NCBI RefSeq assembly: GCF_001650735.1
Contig: NZ_LXVY01000045.1
Span: forward strand, 1-64,000
DNA: 64,000 bases
Source: Sphingomonas sp. TDK1
Lineage (GTDB): Bacteria > Pseudomonadota > Alphaproteobacteria > Sphingomonadales > Sphingomonadaceae
Direction of reading: 5' to 3'
The notes under the pieces are model-generated. The model searched no databases. It worked only from the letters and a program-made list of their open reading frames with translations, and was not told the DNA's origin. Shown here one piece after another: positions 35,136 to 43,863 of the stretch (the first letter of the stretch is position 1; each line of letters starts with the position of its first letter). The position numbers were made by a program, and so were the translations under genes.

Positions 35136-35672
35136 TTACCGCTTCAGGAACTCGAAGATCTGCCCCACCATCACGTCGAGCGAACCCTGGCAGTACGTCT
35201 CGACATCGGGCGTCTCGACCGTGTTCACCGCAATCCCCATGGGCGTCGGCCAGCCGCGCAGCGCATGCGTGATGGTGCGCAGCGCCTGCAGCGTCGAGAC
35301 CGAGGCCTGCCAGCCCGCGGCCGTGGCGATCAGGCCGACCGGCATGCCGTCGAAATAGACGCGATCGTCGCGGCTGAGCAGCTCGACATAGTCAAGCGCC
35401 GTCTTCACCAGGCCCGAGAGCGTGCCGTGATAGCCCGGCGAGCCGATGATCACCGCATCGGCGCTGCGCAGCGTCTCGACGAAGCGAATCACCTTGGTGT
35501 CGCTCTCGCCATGCTCGGGCTCGAAATGCGGGAAGACGATGTCGGGCCCGGTCAGCAGGGTGGTACGCGCGCCGCGCGCCTCGGCGCGGGCCAAGGCGGC
35601 GCCGAGCAGGCGGGCGGTGCTGGATTGCGGGCGAAGCGTGCCGCCGAGCGCGACGATATGGGGGGTGGTCAT
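35136..35672 (-). CDS. NADPH-dependent FMN reductase family protein
   Basis: A 178-residue flavodoxin-like protein. FMN phosphate is bound by GGTLRPQSSTARLL (residues 8-21), and GSPGYHGTLSGLVKTALDYVE (about 77-97) is the hallmark of the NADPH-dependent FMN reductase family (SsuE, ArsH, chromate reductase types). It could provide reduced FMN or act as a quinone reductase. The ATG at 35672 has GAGG close upstream; longer starts would overlap the peptidase stop. It probably shares a transcript with the upstream M28 peptidase. Confidence 0.88.
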   Translation of the reverse strand: MTTPHIVALGGTLRPQSSTARLLGAALARAEARGARTTLLTGPDIVFPHFEPEHGESDTKVIRFVETLRSADAVIIGSPGYHGTLSGLVKTALDYVELLSRDDRVYFDGMPVGLIATAAGWQASVSTLQALRTITHALRGWPTPMGIAVNTVETPDVETYCQGSLDVMVGQIFEFLKR

Positions 35673-35686
35673 GCTACCTCGTTCAA

Positions 35687-37024
35687 TCATTCGGGTTTGC
35701 CGCCGGGCTTCCATTCCGGCTTGGCGTCGCTGTTGGCCAGCGCGTGGAGCGGCTCGACCAGCGACTGGATCGCGCGGGTCATGAAGGCGATATCGATATT
35801 GGCGACGGTGTCGTCCTTGCTGTGATAGGTCGGCACTACCGCCCAGCCCGAGATGGTGTGGGCGACGACGCCCTTCTTCGCGAGCGAATAATTGTCCGAG
35901 CGCTGGAAGAAGTTCTGCTCCGGATACGGGTCGGCGGTGACCAGCGCGCCGTGGTTCTTGAGCGTCTCGCCCAGAGTCGAGCGCTCGAAGCCGGTCATCA
36001 TCATCGTCCCGACGGGAAGCTTCGGATCCTGCGCGCCGATCATCTCGACCTCGACATTGGCGACGATCTGGTCGAGCGGCACCGGCGGGTGGGCGCCGAA
36101 ATAGGTCGATCCATAGCCGCCGATCTCTTCCGACCCGTAAGCGACGAACAGGATGCCGCGCTTGGTCTTGCCCTTGGCAGCAAGCGTGCGGGCGAGTTCG
36201 AGCACCGCGGTGGTGCCCGAAGCGTCGTCATTGGCGCCGTGCATAATCGTGCCGTCGGCCTGGACGCCGAGATGGTCGAGATGCGCGCTCAGGAGCAGCA
36301 CGCCCGCCTTGGGGTCGGTGCCCGGCAGCCAGCCGATCGCGTTGGTGGTGGCCGTGACCTTCTCTTCCACCGGTACGGTGAGCGATACCTTGGGGTCCTT
36401 CTGCGCTGCCAGCGCATCGAAGGCGGCGGCCGGCAGCACGACGATCGAGGGCGCGGGATCTCGGGTCTCGCCGCGCAGCCCGCCGGGCAGGCGCGGTTCG
36501 CCGTGCAAAGCCTTGAGCATCGCCTGGGTATCGGCGCTCTCGCGGACCAGTAGCAGGTGCGGCGTCTTGAACGCGCGTGCCAGCCGGTAGAGCTGCATGA
36601 CGGGCATGTCGCCGGTGATCAGCATCACCGGGGCAGGTGCCATGCGCGACATCGCCTTGGCGGGGGTGAGGCGGGCGACGCCCTCGCTGCCCGTGCCGTC
36701 GCCGACCAGCAGCACCGCGCCCGGCACCGGTGCGCCATTGGCGGTGAGGGTGATCGGCGCCTTTAGCTTCAGGCGGACGATATCGGCCTTCTGGAGGTAG
36801 CCGTCCATCCCCGGCGCGGGCTGGAGGCCGAAGCCGCGGAACTGCGCCGCCACATAGGCGGCGGCGATCGCTTCGTCGGGCGTCGCGCTGCCGCGCCCGC
36901 GCAGTTCGTCGCCGGCGAGGAATATCTCGTGCGCGCGCACCCAATCTGCGCTGACCTGTGCACTCGCCGGTACCGACAGCCCGCTCGCGGCGGCCCATGC
37001 CGCCAGCAGCAACCCACGCTTCAT
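35687..37024 (-). CDS. Secreted M28 family metallopeptidase
   Basis: A 445-residue exported peptidase with a signal peptide ending near VPASA (about residue 22), a protease-associated-type insert (about 110-200) and an M28 catalytic core. The two-zinc site is recognisable as SAHLDHLG, GANDDASGTTAVLELAR, GSEEIGGYGS, VEVEMIG and the final TYHSKDDT; a Glu takes the place of the more usual Asp in the NLDMIG position. It is likely an aminopeptidase of the periplasm. The ATG at 37024 has GGGGGA upstream. It follows the TonB-dependent receptor by 79 bases on the same strand. Confidence 0.88.
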   Translation of the reverse strand: MKRGLLLAAWAAASGLSVPASAQVSADWVRAHEIFLAGDELRGRGSATPDEAIAAAYVAAQFRGFGLQPAPGMDGYLQKADIVRLKLKAPITLTANGAPVPGAVLLVGDGTGSEGVARLTPAKAMSRMAPAPVMLITGDMPVMQLYRLARAFKTPHLLLVRESADTQAMLKALHGEPRLPGGLRGETRDPAPSIVVLPAAAFDALAAQKDPKVSLTVPVEEKVTATTNAIGWLPGTDPKAGVLLLSAHLDHLGVQADGTIMHGANDDASGTTAVLELARTLAAKGKTKRGILFVAYGSEEIGGYGSTYFGAHPPVPLDQIVANVEVEMIGAQDPKLPVGTMMMTGFERSTLGETLKNHGALVTADPYPEQNFFQRSDNYSLAKKGVVAHTISGWAVVPTYHSKDDTVANIDIAFMTRAIQSLVEPLHALANSDAKPEWKPGGKPE

Positions 37025-37103
37025 TCGCCCATCCCCCTTGGTTTCGTGCCGGGTGATGGGCCAAGCCGGCGCTGCGCGCAACCGGCGCCGCACCGCGTGA
37101 CCG

Positions 37104-39686
37104 TCAGAAGAACAGCTTGCGGAAGCTCAGCTGCACCGCCCGACCGGTCGGATCGAGCAGGTCCGGCTGATAGTTGAGCGGAACCACGCCGGTCTGGTCG
37201 GTTACCCGCTGGCGCGTGTTGAAGAGATTGGTGACGGACAGGCTCACCCGGGTGCCGCGCAACCAGTGATGCGCGCGCACCAGCTTGAACTGGCGACCAA
37301 GGTCCGCGAAAACGCGCAGGTTGAACGTACCGAGCTCGCCGAAATGGAGCTGATTGGTGTTGTTCAGCCCCGTGTAGACGGTCGTGCTGCTTTGCCATTT
37401 GAAGCCGAGCCGCGCACCGACGCCGTCCTTGGTGAACCCGGCCTGCGCGTCGATCTGGTGTGCGGGCTGGCCGCCGTTGTTGCCGGCCGCATCGCCGTGC
37501 AGCAGGTCGAGAATCGGAACGCCGTCGCGGATCTTGATCTGATCCTTGAGGTACCAGGTATGGTAGAGGCTGAACTGCAGCCGGCCGGCCAGCGCGCCAC
37601 TGGGCCCGCCAAAGCCGCCGCGTCCCCGGAAGCCGCCGGCCCCCTGCCCTCCGCCGCCCGCCGCTGCGGCCGCAGGCGGTGCCGGCGGCGGGCCGAACAG
37701 GCTGCCGCCGAAGGGCGAGCGGGGCGGCTGGCCGTTCTGGCCCTGCTGCTGGCCGAACATCCGCGCCTGGCCTTCCGGCGGCAGCGGCTTGCCAGCGGCG
37801 ATAGCGGCGGCCCGCTCGGCCTGACGCTGGGCGCGCATCGCAGCGATCTTCTTTTCCAGCGACGATTTGATCGGAACCGAGAGATTGAAGCCCCAGCGCA
37901 ATTGCCTGGTGTTGTTCTCGGCGAAGTTCACCGCACGATTGTCGATGCTGACAAGATCTCCATCGGGATCGCGGACGAAGCGGGTCGGGAATGCGGCCTC
38001 GATCGCCGCGGTGGCGGCCGGGAAGGTCGCGATGTCGTTGCGGATGCGGCTTGTTACATAATCCGCGCGGATCGACAGATCGGTCTTTTCCAGCGGACGC
38101 AGCTCCAGGCCGAGCTTCATCACATGCCGCTCCTCGGCCTGCAGCGAGGGGTTGCCGCCCGTAATGGTCGTGATCGTCACCGTCTGGCCGGTGCGATAGT
38201 CGAACACGCGGGTATTGGGGCTGGTGATGAGCGGTCCGCCCAGCTGCGCGGTGGTCGGCGCATCCTCGGCATTGGTCCATGAGGCAAGCAGGCGCACCGG
38301 CTTGAACGGCGACCAGTTCACGCCGTATCCGGTCGTGGTCAGCGTTCCGAAGTCCGACAGCTGCTGCACCGCGACGTTGCCGTTGATCGTCAGGTCGCCC
38401 AGCGGCTGCAGCACGTCCCGGCGGCGGCTGGCGATCGGCAGGTCGATATTGAGCTGGCCGCTGCCGATGTTGCGGGTGAGCGGTTTGGTCGGTTGAAGGA
38501 CGCCGCCGCGGAAGCTGGTGCTGTCGAAGTCGCTGATGCTGCCGCCGATCCGAAGCGACGTCGAGACATCGCCCGCCGGCAGCTTGAACAACGGCCCGCG
38601 CAGCAATGCGTCGACGGTGCCGACGTTCGAGGTCGAATCGCCGCGATCCGCCGGACGGACGGCGCCGCTCGGCTCGAAACCCCGATCGGTGATCGTCTTG
38701 CTGGTCGTGCGATCGTAATTGCCGGTGATCGACCAGCTCCAGCTGTTGCTCCAGGGCAGCCCGTCGCCGTTGAGGGTGGTACCAAGGTGCGCGGTAATGG
38801 TGCGGCTGCTCGCAGTAAGCGGGCTCGGATCCGCCGACAGCGCGAGCGGCGCGGCGACCTGCGCGAGGGCAAGACCGCGTAGCGCTTCGCTCTGCTGCAC
38901 TTCGAGGGTGCCGTTGACCGTGGCGCCAACCTTCGCGCTGAGGTTACGCGCGTAGCTGCCGTTGATGTTGAGATCCTGGCTGGGCGCGACCAAGGTACGA
39001 TAAGGGGCCTGGTTGACGCCGCTGCCGTCGCTGATCGTAGGCAGTAGGTTGCGCTCGCTTTCGAGCAGCGCGGAGTTCCCCTGATATTTCACGTCGAGAT
39101 TGACGCGGCGATCACGGTTGATCTTCAGGATGTCGGCCTGCACTTGCTGCGTGCTGTTACCGCCTTCCGTGGGAGCGCCGCCTTCCAGGTCGGTGGTAAG
39201 CGCGCGGAATCGCTCACGCAGTACGAAGTTCACCACCCGTTGGTCGGCCGAATAGCCAAACTTCAGCGCCACTTCCTCGGGCAGGATATCAACGCGCTCG
39301 ATCGCTTCGGTCGGGAGATCGCGGATCTCGGCGAAGCTTGAGATCCGGCGGCCGTTGAGCAACACCACCGGCCGGCCGCTGCCACGCCCGCTGCCGGTTT
39401 GCGGCGCGAGCTCGTTCAGCAGGTCCGCGACCGAAGACACGGCATAGGCACGGATGTCCGCCTGGTTGAGCTGGATTTCCGGCGGGATATCGCCCTGCAC
39501 TGCGCCGCGCTGCTGACTGGAGGTTACGACGATCTCGTCCGTATAGGGATCGTCCTGCACCGGTGCGGTGGGGACCGAAGTGGGGCGGCCGCTCGGCGGC
39601 AGTGCCGGGGTCGTGGTCTGTGCCTGCGCCACCAGCGGCGATACGCCCGCCAACAAACCTGCCAGGGTGGTCCCCAGTCGCTTCAT
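37104..39686 (-). CDS. TonB-dependent outer-membrane receptor with a Gly/Arg/Pro-rich insert
   Basis: An 860-residue receptor. A signal peptide (to about residue 23, AQAQ) is followed by DEIVVTSS, a plug domain (about 55-160, including GRPVVLLNGRRISSFAEIRDLP) and a beta-barrel that ends with aromatic Phe-Phe. A low-complexity segment rich in Gln, Gly, Pro, Ala and Arg lies at about residues 612-699, within what should be a late barrel loop; it has GGFRGRGGFGG-type text. The substrate is unknown. The leader carries a GC hairpin at 39717-39734, and the tRNA-Leu terminator lies upstream. Confidence 0.9.
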   Translation of the reverse strand: MKRLGTTLAGLLAGVSPLVAQAQTTTPALPPSGRPTSVPTAPVQDDPYTDEIVVTSSQQRGAVQGDIPPEIQLNQADIRAYAVSSVADLLNELAPQTGSGRGSGRPVVLLNGRRISSFAEIRDLPTEAIERVDILPEEVALKFGYSADQRVVNFVLRERFRALTTDLEGGAPTEGGNSTQQVQADILKINRDRRVNLDVKYQGNSALLESERNLLPTISDGSGVNQAPYRTLVAPSQDLNINGSYARNLSAKVGATVNGTLEVQQSEALRGLALAQVAAPLALSADPSPLTASSRTITAHLGTTLNGDGLPWSNSWSWSITGNYDRTTSKTITDRGFEPSGAVRPADRGDSTSNVGTVDALLRGPLFKLPAGDVSTSLRIGGSISDFDSTSFRGGVLQPTKPLTRNIGSGQLNIDLPIASRRRDVLQPLGDLTINGNVAVQQLSDFGTLTTTGYGVNWSPFKPVRLLASWTNAEDAPTTAQLGGPLITSPNTRVFDYRTGQTVTITTITGGNPSLQAEERHVMKLGLELRPLEKTDLSIRADYVTSRIRNDIATFPAATAAIEAAFPTRFVRDPDGDLVSIDNRAVNFAENNTRQLRWGFNLSVPIKSSLEKKIAAMRAQRQAERAAAIAAGKPLPPEGQARMFGQQQGQNGQPPRSPFGGSLFGPPPAPPAAAAAGGGGQGAGGFRGRGGFGGPSGALAGRLQFSLYHTWYLKDQIKIRDGVPILDLLHGDAAGNNGGQPAHQIDAQAGFTKDGVGARLGFKWQSSTTVYTGLNNTNQLHFGELGTFNLRVFADLGRQFKLVRAHHWLRGTRVSLSVTNLFNTRQRVTDQTGVVPLNYQPDLLDPTGRAVQLSFRKLFF

Positions 39687-39716
39687 CGTTGCTCCGTCCC
39701 TTGTTCCGAATCAGAA

Positions 39717-39734
39717 GCGGGCCCGCAGGCCCGC
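39717..39734 (-). promoter_or_regulatory. Hairpin in the leader of the TonB-dependent receptor gene
   Basis: GCGGGCC and GGCCCGC form a perfect seven-base stem with a four-base loop (CGCA), 30 bases upstream of the receptor ATG. It lies between the likely promoter region and the ribosome binding site, so it will be in the mRNA leader. It could slow translation or protect the 5' end. There is no T-run. Confidence 0.35.
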
Positions 39735-39819
39735 TCGTCCTTGTTCGGCGGGTACGACGCACATGTCGCAAAACTGTGCCCGATTATCGGATAAATTACG
39801 GCGCATGCTACGCGAATGC

Positions 39820-39844
39820 GAAAATGGGGGCCGGAGCCCCCATT
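39820..39844 (-). terminator. Intrinsic terminator of the tRNA-Leu gene
   Basis: On the minus strand, downstream of the tRNA, AATGGGGGC pairs with GCCCCCATT around a four-base loop (39823-39844), and the stem runs directly into TTTT. The stem, loop and T-run are those of a standard Rho-independent terminator. It insulates the receptor gene from tRNA transcription. Confidence 0.8.
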
Positions 39845-39855
39845 GTCTTAATTCA

Positions 39856-39942
39856 TGGTGCGGTCGAGAAGACTCGAACTTCCACGGCCTTTCGGCCACA
39901 ACGACCTCAACGTTGCGCGTCTACCAGTTCCGCCACGACCGC
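39856..39942 (-). tRNA. tRNA-Leu (anticodon GAG)
   Basis: An 87-base tRNA with encoded CCA. The acceptor stem GCGGTCG pairs with CGACCGC, followed by the discriminator A and CCA. The anticodon stem CAACG/CGTTG closes the loop TTGAGGT, giving anticodon GAG (codons CUC/CUU). A long variable arm (GTGGCC GAAA GGCCGT) marks a class II tRNA, as expected for leucine. The T-loop reads GTTCGAGTC. Terminator at 39820-39844. Confidence 0.97.
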
Positions 39943-39991
39943 ACGTGAATTTCCGCCGGAATTTTCAAACCAGCGGCTGGTAAGGCAGCGG

Positions 39992-40020
39992 CCCCTAGCA
40001 AAGCGAAATAGGGCTGGCAA
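39992..40020 (-). promoter_or_regulatory. Possible promoter of tRNA-Leu
   Basis: On the minus strand, TTGCCA (40020-40015) and TAGGGG (39997-39992) are separated by 17 bases, about 50 bases before the tRNA. The -35 is close to TTGACA but the -10 is a weak match, so this is only a candidate. It lies in the gap between tRNA-Leu and the divergent MATE gene. Confidence 0.35.
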
Positions 40021-40059
40021 CCCATCTTGTGCGGGTTTCTTGCACGATCGCTTCCGCCT

Positions 40060-41430
40060 ATGCCCCCTGCCATGCCTGCCGCCTCCCCCCTCGCTGCGGA
40101 AACCCGCCGACTCCTCGCGCTGGCCTGGCCGGTGATGCTGACCGGTCTCAACTGGACGATTCTCCATGTGACCGATGTGGTGGTGGTGGGCCTTGCAGGG
40201 ACGCACCAAGTTGCCGCGCTGGGCGCGAGCAGGACGATCACCTTTCCGGGCATCGTGATGGGGCTGGGCGCGCTGACTGGCATCCTCGTTCATGTGTCGC
40301 GCGCAGATGGCTCGGGCGAGCTGCGCCAGACCGGTCGCGTGCTGCACGAAGGCTTGCTGCTCGCCTTGCTGCTCGGCCTCGCCAGCATGGGCATCCTGTT
40401 CGGGTTCGCCGCGCCGCTGCTCACAGGCGTGGGTGTGTCCCCGGATCTGGTCGCGGCGAGTACACCGGTGGTGCAGATCATGGCGCTTGCCTATCCCTTC
40501 CAGCTGCTCACCATCGCAACGAGTTTTTTTCTCGAAGGCGTCAGCCGCCCGGCGCGGGTCACGGTCGTCAATCTCGGGGTGCTGCCGGTGAACGCCTTGC
40601 TCGCCTGGCTGCTGGCCACGGGCGCATGGGGGCTACCGGCGCTGGGCGCGGTGGGCGCCGCGACGGCGACCGCCATCGCCTCCGCGCTCGGCGCGATCGG
40701 CATGCTTGCGGCCGCCTGGACCCTGCCGCGTGCCGAGGCGCGCGGCGTGCGGTCGCTCGGCGACTGGGGACGGACGGAAACGTGGAGGGGAGCCTGGGCG
40801 CTCGCTCGGTTCGGTCTCGTGCCCGCCGTCGCCTCCGGATTGGAGCTGGTGGGCTTTTCGATTCTGATCGCGCTGTCGACCCAGCTCGGGGAGACTACCG
40901 CACATGCCTTCCAGATCGTCTTCTCGATCCACAATGTCACGTTCGCGGTGGCACTGGGCCTGGGATCGGCTGCGGGAGTCCGCGTCGGCAATGCGGTAGG
41001 CGAGGGCGTGCCCGAGGCGGCCGCCGGCCGTGCGGGCATCGCCGCCGTCCTTGCGGCCCTTGCCACCGGCCTGCTGGCGCTGGGTCTGGTCTTCGTGCCG
41101 ATGCTGGTTGTGGAGCGCTTCCCCGCGCCGGGCGAGGTTCACACGCTCGCGGCATCCATGCTGCTGCTCTGGGCGCCTTTCATCCTGTTCGACGGCGTGC
41201 AGGTGGTATTCGTCTATGCGCTGCGATCGCTCGGCGACCAGGTCGCGGCCGGGGTGAACGGCATTCTCGCCTTTTTCCTGGTGACCGGTGGCCTCGGCTT
41301 GTGGCTGGTGCAAGCAGGGCTGGGCCCGCAGGCACTGGTGCTGGCGTCCGGGTTCGGCATGGTCGCGGCGGCGCTGCTCGACGGAGGCCGCCTGCTGGTC
41401 GTCACCCGTCGAGTTCGCTCACGAAGCTGA
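40060..41430 (+). CDS. MATE family efflux transporter
   Basis: A 456-residue membrane protein with twelve helices in two repeated halves, each starting with a conserved stretch: RRLLALAWPVMLTGLNWTIL (about residues 16-35) and RFGLVPAVASGLELVGFSIL (about 258-277). The family exports drugs and cationic compounds in exchange for protons or sodium. The start is ATG at 40060 or 40072; the open frame begins at 40027 but those codons are unlike the family. The 3' end overlaps the convergent zinc-ribbon gene by 29 bases. Confidence 0.88.
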   Translation: MPPAMPAASPLAAETRRLLALAWPVMLTGLNWTILHVTDVVVVGLAGTHQVAALGASRTITFPGIVMGLGALTGILVHVSRADGSGELRQTGRVLHEGLLLALLLGLASMGILFGFAAPLLTGVGVSPDLVAASTPVVQIMALAYPFQLLTIATSFFLEGVSRPARVTVVNLGVLPVNALLAWLLATGAWGLPALGAVGAATATAIASALGAIGMLAAAWTLPRAEARGVRSLGDWGRTETWRGAWALARFGLVPAVASGLELVGFSILIALSTQLGETTAHAFQIVFSIHNVTFAVALGLGSAAGVRVGNAVGEGVPEAAAGRAGIAAVLAALATGLLALGLVFVPMLVVERFPAPGEVHTLAASMLLLWAPFILFDGVQVVFVYALRSLGDQVAAGVNGILAFFLVTGGLGLWLVQAGLGPQALVLASGFGMVAAALLDGGRLLVVTRRVRSRS

Positions 41431-42100
41431 GCTGCACATTCTTCGCGCCGCTCGGCACATCGACCTTGGCGCCGTTGAAATCGAAGCTCGCCTGCGAATC
41501 GAGCGTTCGGGTCGCCGGGGTGATCCGCCAGCTATAGACCTCGCCGCCCTGCGCATCGATCAGGCGAATGCGGATATCGGGCACGTGCTGCACGCTGCCG
41601 GTCGGATTGAGCACCTTGCCCGAAACGATGAACAGCTTGCTGCCGTCCGGCCGGGCCTGCAGCGCAACATTCTTGTCGCTGAACACGAGCGGCGTGCTCG
41701 CGCCACCGATCGGGAGGCCCAGCTGGGTGAGCACCTGCGGCGCCTTCCAGTAGAGCAGGGCGGCGCCGCCCAGTACCACCGAAACCAACGCCACCAGCGC
41801 CGCGATCGTCCACCGTAGGCCGCTGCGCTTCACCGGCGGAGCGGGCGCGTCGAACGGGTCATAGTCCGGCACCTCCGCTTGCGCGGCGAAGCTGCGCGGC
41901 AGCGGCGCGGGCGCCGTCTCCGGTTCCGCCTCGGCAACGCTCGCGAGCGGCGCAGGCTCAGACCCAGGGCGCTCTAACGGCGCGCCCGACTGGAACCAGC
42001 TATGCTTGCAGTTCGCACAGCGCACCGTGCGGCCGTCCGGACCGATCGCCGAATCCGGCACCTCGTAGCGCGATCCGCACTGGCTGCACTCCAAGATCAT
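41402..42100 (-). CDS. MJ0042-type zinc-ribbon membrane protein (DUF3426-like)
   Basis: A 232-residue protein. The N-terminal zinc ribbon has two CxxC pairs, CSQC (residues 5-8) and CANC (about 29-32), in ILECSQCGSRYEVPD. A Pro/Ala/Glu-rich linker leads to one membrane helix (about 98-120) and a C-terminal extracytoplasmic beta domain (NPTGSVQHVPDIRIRLIDAQ) of the DUF3426 type. The function is not known. It is divergent from ftsE, which is a common arrangement in alphaproteobacteria. The ATG at 42100 has AGGGGG upstream; the longer frame overlaps the ftsE promoter region. Confidence 0.85.
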   Translation of the reverse strand: MILECSQCGSRYEVPDSAIGPDGRTVRCANCKHSWFQSGAPLERPGSEPAPLASVAEAEPETAPAPLPRSFAAQAEVPDYDPFDAPAPPVKRSGLRWTIAALVALVSVVLGGAALLYWKAPQVLTQLGLPIGGASTPLVFSDKNVALQARPDGSKLFIVSGKVLNPTGSVQHVPDIRIRLIDAQGGEVYSWRITPATRTLDSQASFDFNGAKVDVPSGAKNVQLSFVSELDG

Positions 42101-42280
42101 GCCCAAACCCCCTGGTACCCGCCCGAAACGCGACGGCCCGAACTGCGCCGGGACCTCGGAGTCTAGCGGGGCCGATTCGGGCCAGCAAGCGGCTTGGGAC
42201 GGACGGCGGCTTGAGCGGCATCCGGGGCTGTGCGATGGCGATCGACGACCACGCGAAAAGGAGGCCAGGCCGCACGGCGC

Positions 42281-42982
42281 ATGGCGAACATCGTGCACTT
42301 CGAAAATGTCGGCCTGCGCTATGGGACCGGACCGGAAACGCTGTCGGACGTGAGCTTCACGCTGGCGGCGGGCGGCTTCTATTTTCTCACCGGCGCATCA
42401 GGCGCGGGCAAGACCTCGCTGCTGAAGCTACTCTACCTCGCCCAGCGGCCGACGCGCGGTGCCGTGCGCCTGTTCGGCGAGGATGCCGGCGCCCTGCCCC
42501 GCGCCCGGCTCCCGGGCTTTCGCCGCCGCATCGGCGTGGTGTTCCAGGATTTTCGGCTGCTGCCCCAGCTCTCGGCCTATGACAATGTAGCGCTGCCGCT
42601 TCGTGTCGCCGGCGTTCGCGAGAGCGAGATCGAGACGCCGGTCATGGAAATGCTCGCCTGGGTCGGCCTCAGCGCGCGCGTTACCGCCAAGCCGCCGACG
42701 CTGTCGGGCGGCGAACAGCAGCGCATCGCCATTGCCCGCGCGGTGATCGCCCGCCCCGAAATCCTTGTTGCCGACGAACCAACGGGCAACGTCGATCCGG
42801 AAATGGCGGATCGACTCCTCCATCTGTTCGAGGCGCTCAACCGACTGGGAACCACAATCGTCGTGGCGACGCACGATCTGCATCTGATCCGCCGCATTCC
42901 GCGCGCGCAGCTTATGCGCGTCGAGAAGGGACGGCTGGTCGACCCCTCCGGGCTGCTTCGCCACCCCCCGGGGGGCGCATGA
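42281..42982 (+). CDS. ftsE: Cell division ATP-binding protein FtsE
   Basis: A 233-residue ABC ATPase. Walker A is GASGAGKTS (about residues 37-45), the Q-loop is VVFQDFRLLPQLSAYDNV, the signature is LSGGEQQRIAIARA and Walker B is ILVADEPTGNVD; the H-loop is ATHDLH. With FtsX it couples division to peptidoglycan hydrolase activation at the septum. The ATG at 42281 fits the family start (IVHFENVGLRYG) although the AGGAGG site is 17 bases away. ftsX follows with a four-base overlap. Confidence 0.95.
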   Translation: MANIVHFENVGLRYGTGPETLSDVSFTLAAGGFYFLTGASGAGKTSLLKLLYLAQRPTRGAVRLFGEDAGALPRARLPGFRRRIGVVFQDFRLLPQLSAYDNVALPLRVAGVRESEIETPVMEMLAWVGLSARVTAKPPTLSGGEQQRIAIARAVIARPEILVADEPTGNVDPEMADRLLHLFEALNRLGTTIVVATHDLHLIRRIPRAQLMRVEKGRLVDPSGLLRHPPGGA

Positions 42983-43863
42983 ACGGATTCCGGCAGCGCG
43001 CCGCAATCGACCTGCGCCTGCTGGGCGAGGGCCAGCGCAGCTGGGTGATGGCGGGGATCATGGCAATCATGCTGTTCCTCACCGTACTGGCCGGCGCGCT
43101 GGGCCTGGGCGTGGCGCGGTCGGCCAGCGGGCTCGACCGGCAGCTGGCGGGGCAGCTGACGGTACAGCTGATCGAATCCGATGTTCGCCTGCGCGACATC
43201 CGTGCCAAGGCACTGGTCGCAGGAATCGCGACGGTGCCTGGCGTGACCCTGGTGCGTCAGGCGAACCGCGCCGAACTGGCGGAGCTGCTCAAACCCTGGC
43301 TCGGCGATGCCGGGCTCGATCCGGATCTGCCGATGCCGGTATTGATCGACGTCACCGCCGCGCCGGGATCGGCCGCGCAGGTGGCAGCCGCCGCCCGACA
43401 TATCGCGCCGCAGGCGCGGGTGGACAGCAGCGCGCGGTGGCTTTCCCCCGTGCGAGGCCTGCTGGCGGCGCTGGGCCTCGTCGCCATCGGGCTGGTGCTG
43501 GTGATCGCGGCAGCCACCGCCGGCGTGGCGCTGCTTGTCGCCCGCGCGGGGCTGGACACGCACCGCGATACCATCGACGTGCTGCACATGCTCGGTTCGA
43601 CCGACCTTCAGGTGGCCCGCCTCCTCCAGCGACGTATCGCGCGCGACACACTGCTCGGCGGCGCCCTCGGCACGCTGGCGGCGCTTGCGCTAGTCGCCCT
43701 GTTCCAGACCAAGCTCGCGCTGACCGGATCGGACGTGCTGGGCGGCGCGACCCTGCTGCCGATCGACTGGACGCTGCTGCTCCTTCTACCGCTGGGTTTC
43801 GCGCTGCTGGCAACAGTCGCGACGCGCATGACCGTGCTGCATACGCTCGGGCGAAAGCTGTGA
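42979..43863 (+). CDS. ftsX: Cell division protein FtsX
   Basis: A 294-residue membrane protein with the FtsX layout: a cytoplasmic head, a first helix (about residues 26-46), a periplasmic domain to about 160, and three more helices (about 163-185, 215-240 and 258-282). The family is variable in sequence; VARAGLDTHRDTIDVLHMLGSTDLQVARLLQRR is the conserved coupling region that binds FtsE. ATG overlaps the ftsE stop, and the stop overlaps the next gene. Confidence 0.92.
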   Translation: MNGFRQRAAIDLRLLGEGQRSWVMAGIMAIMLFLTVLAGALGLGVARSASGLDRQLAGQLTVQLIESDVRLRDIRAKALVAGIATVPGVTLVRQANRAELAELLKPWLGDAGLDPDLPMPVLIDVTAAPGSAAQVAAAARHIAPQARVDSSARWLSPVRGLLAALGLVAIGLVLVIAAATAGVALLVARAGLDTHRDTIDVLHMLGSTDLQVARLLQRRIARDTLLGGALGTLAALALVALFQTKLALTGSDVLGGATLLPIDWTLLLLLPLGFALLATVATRMTVLHTLGRKL

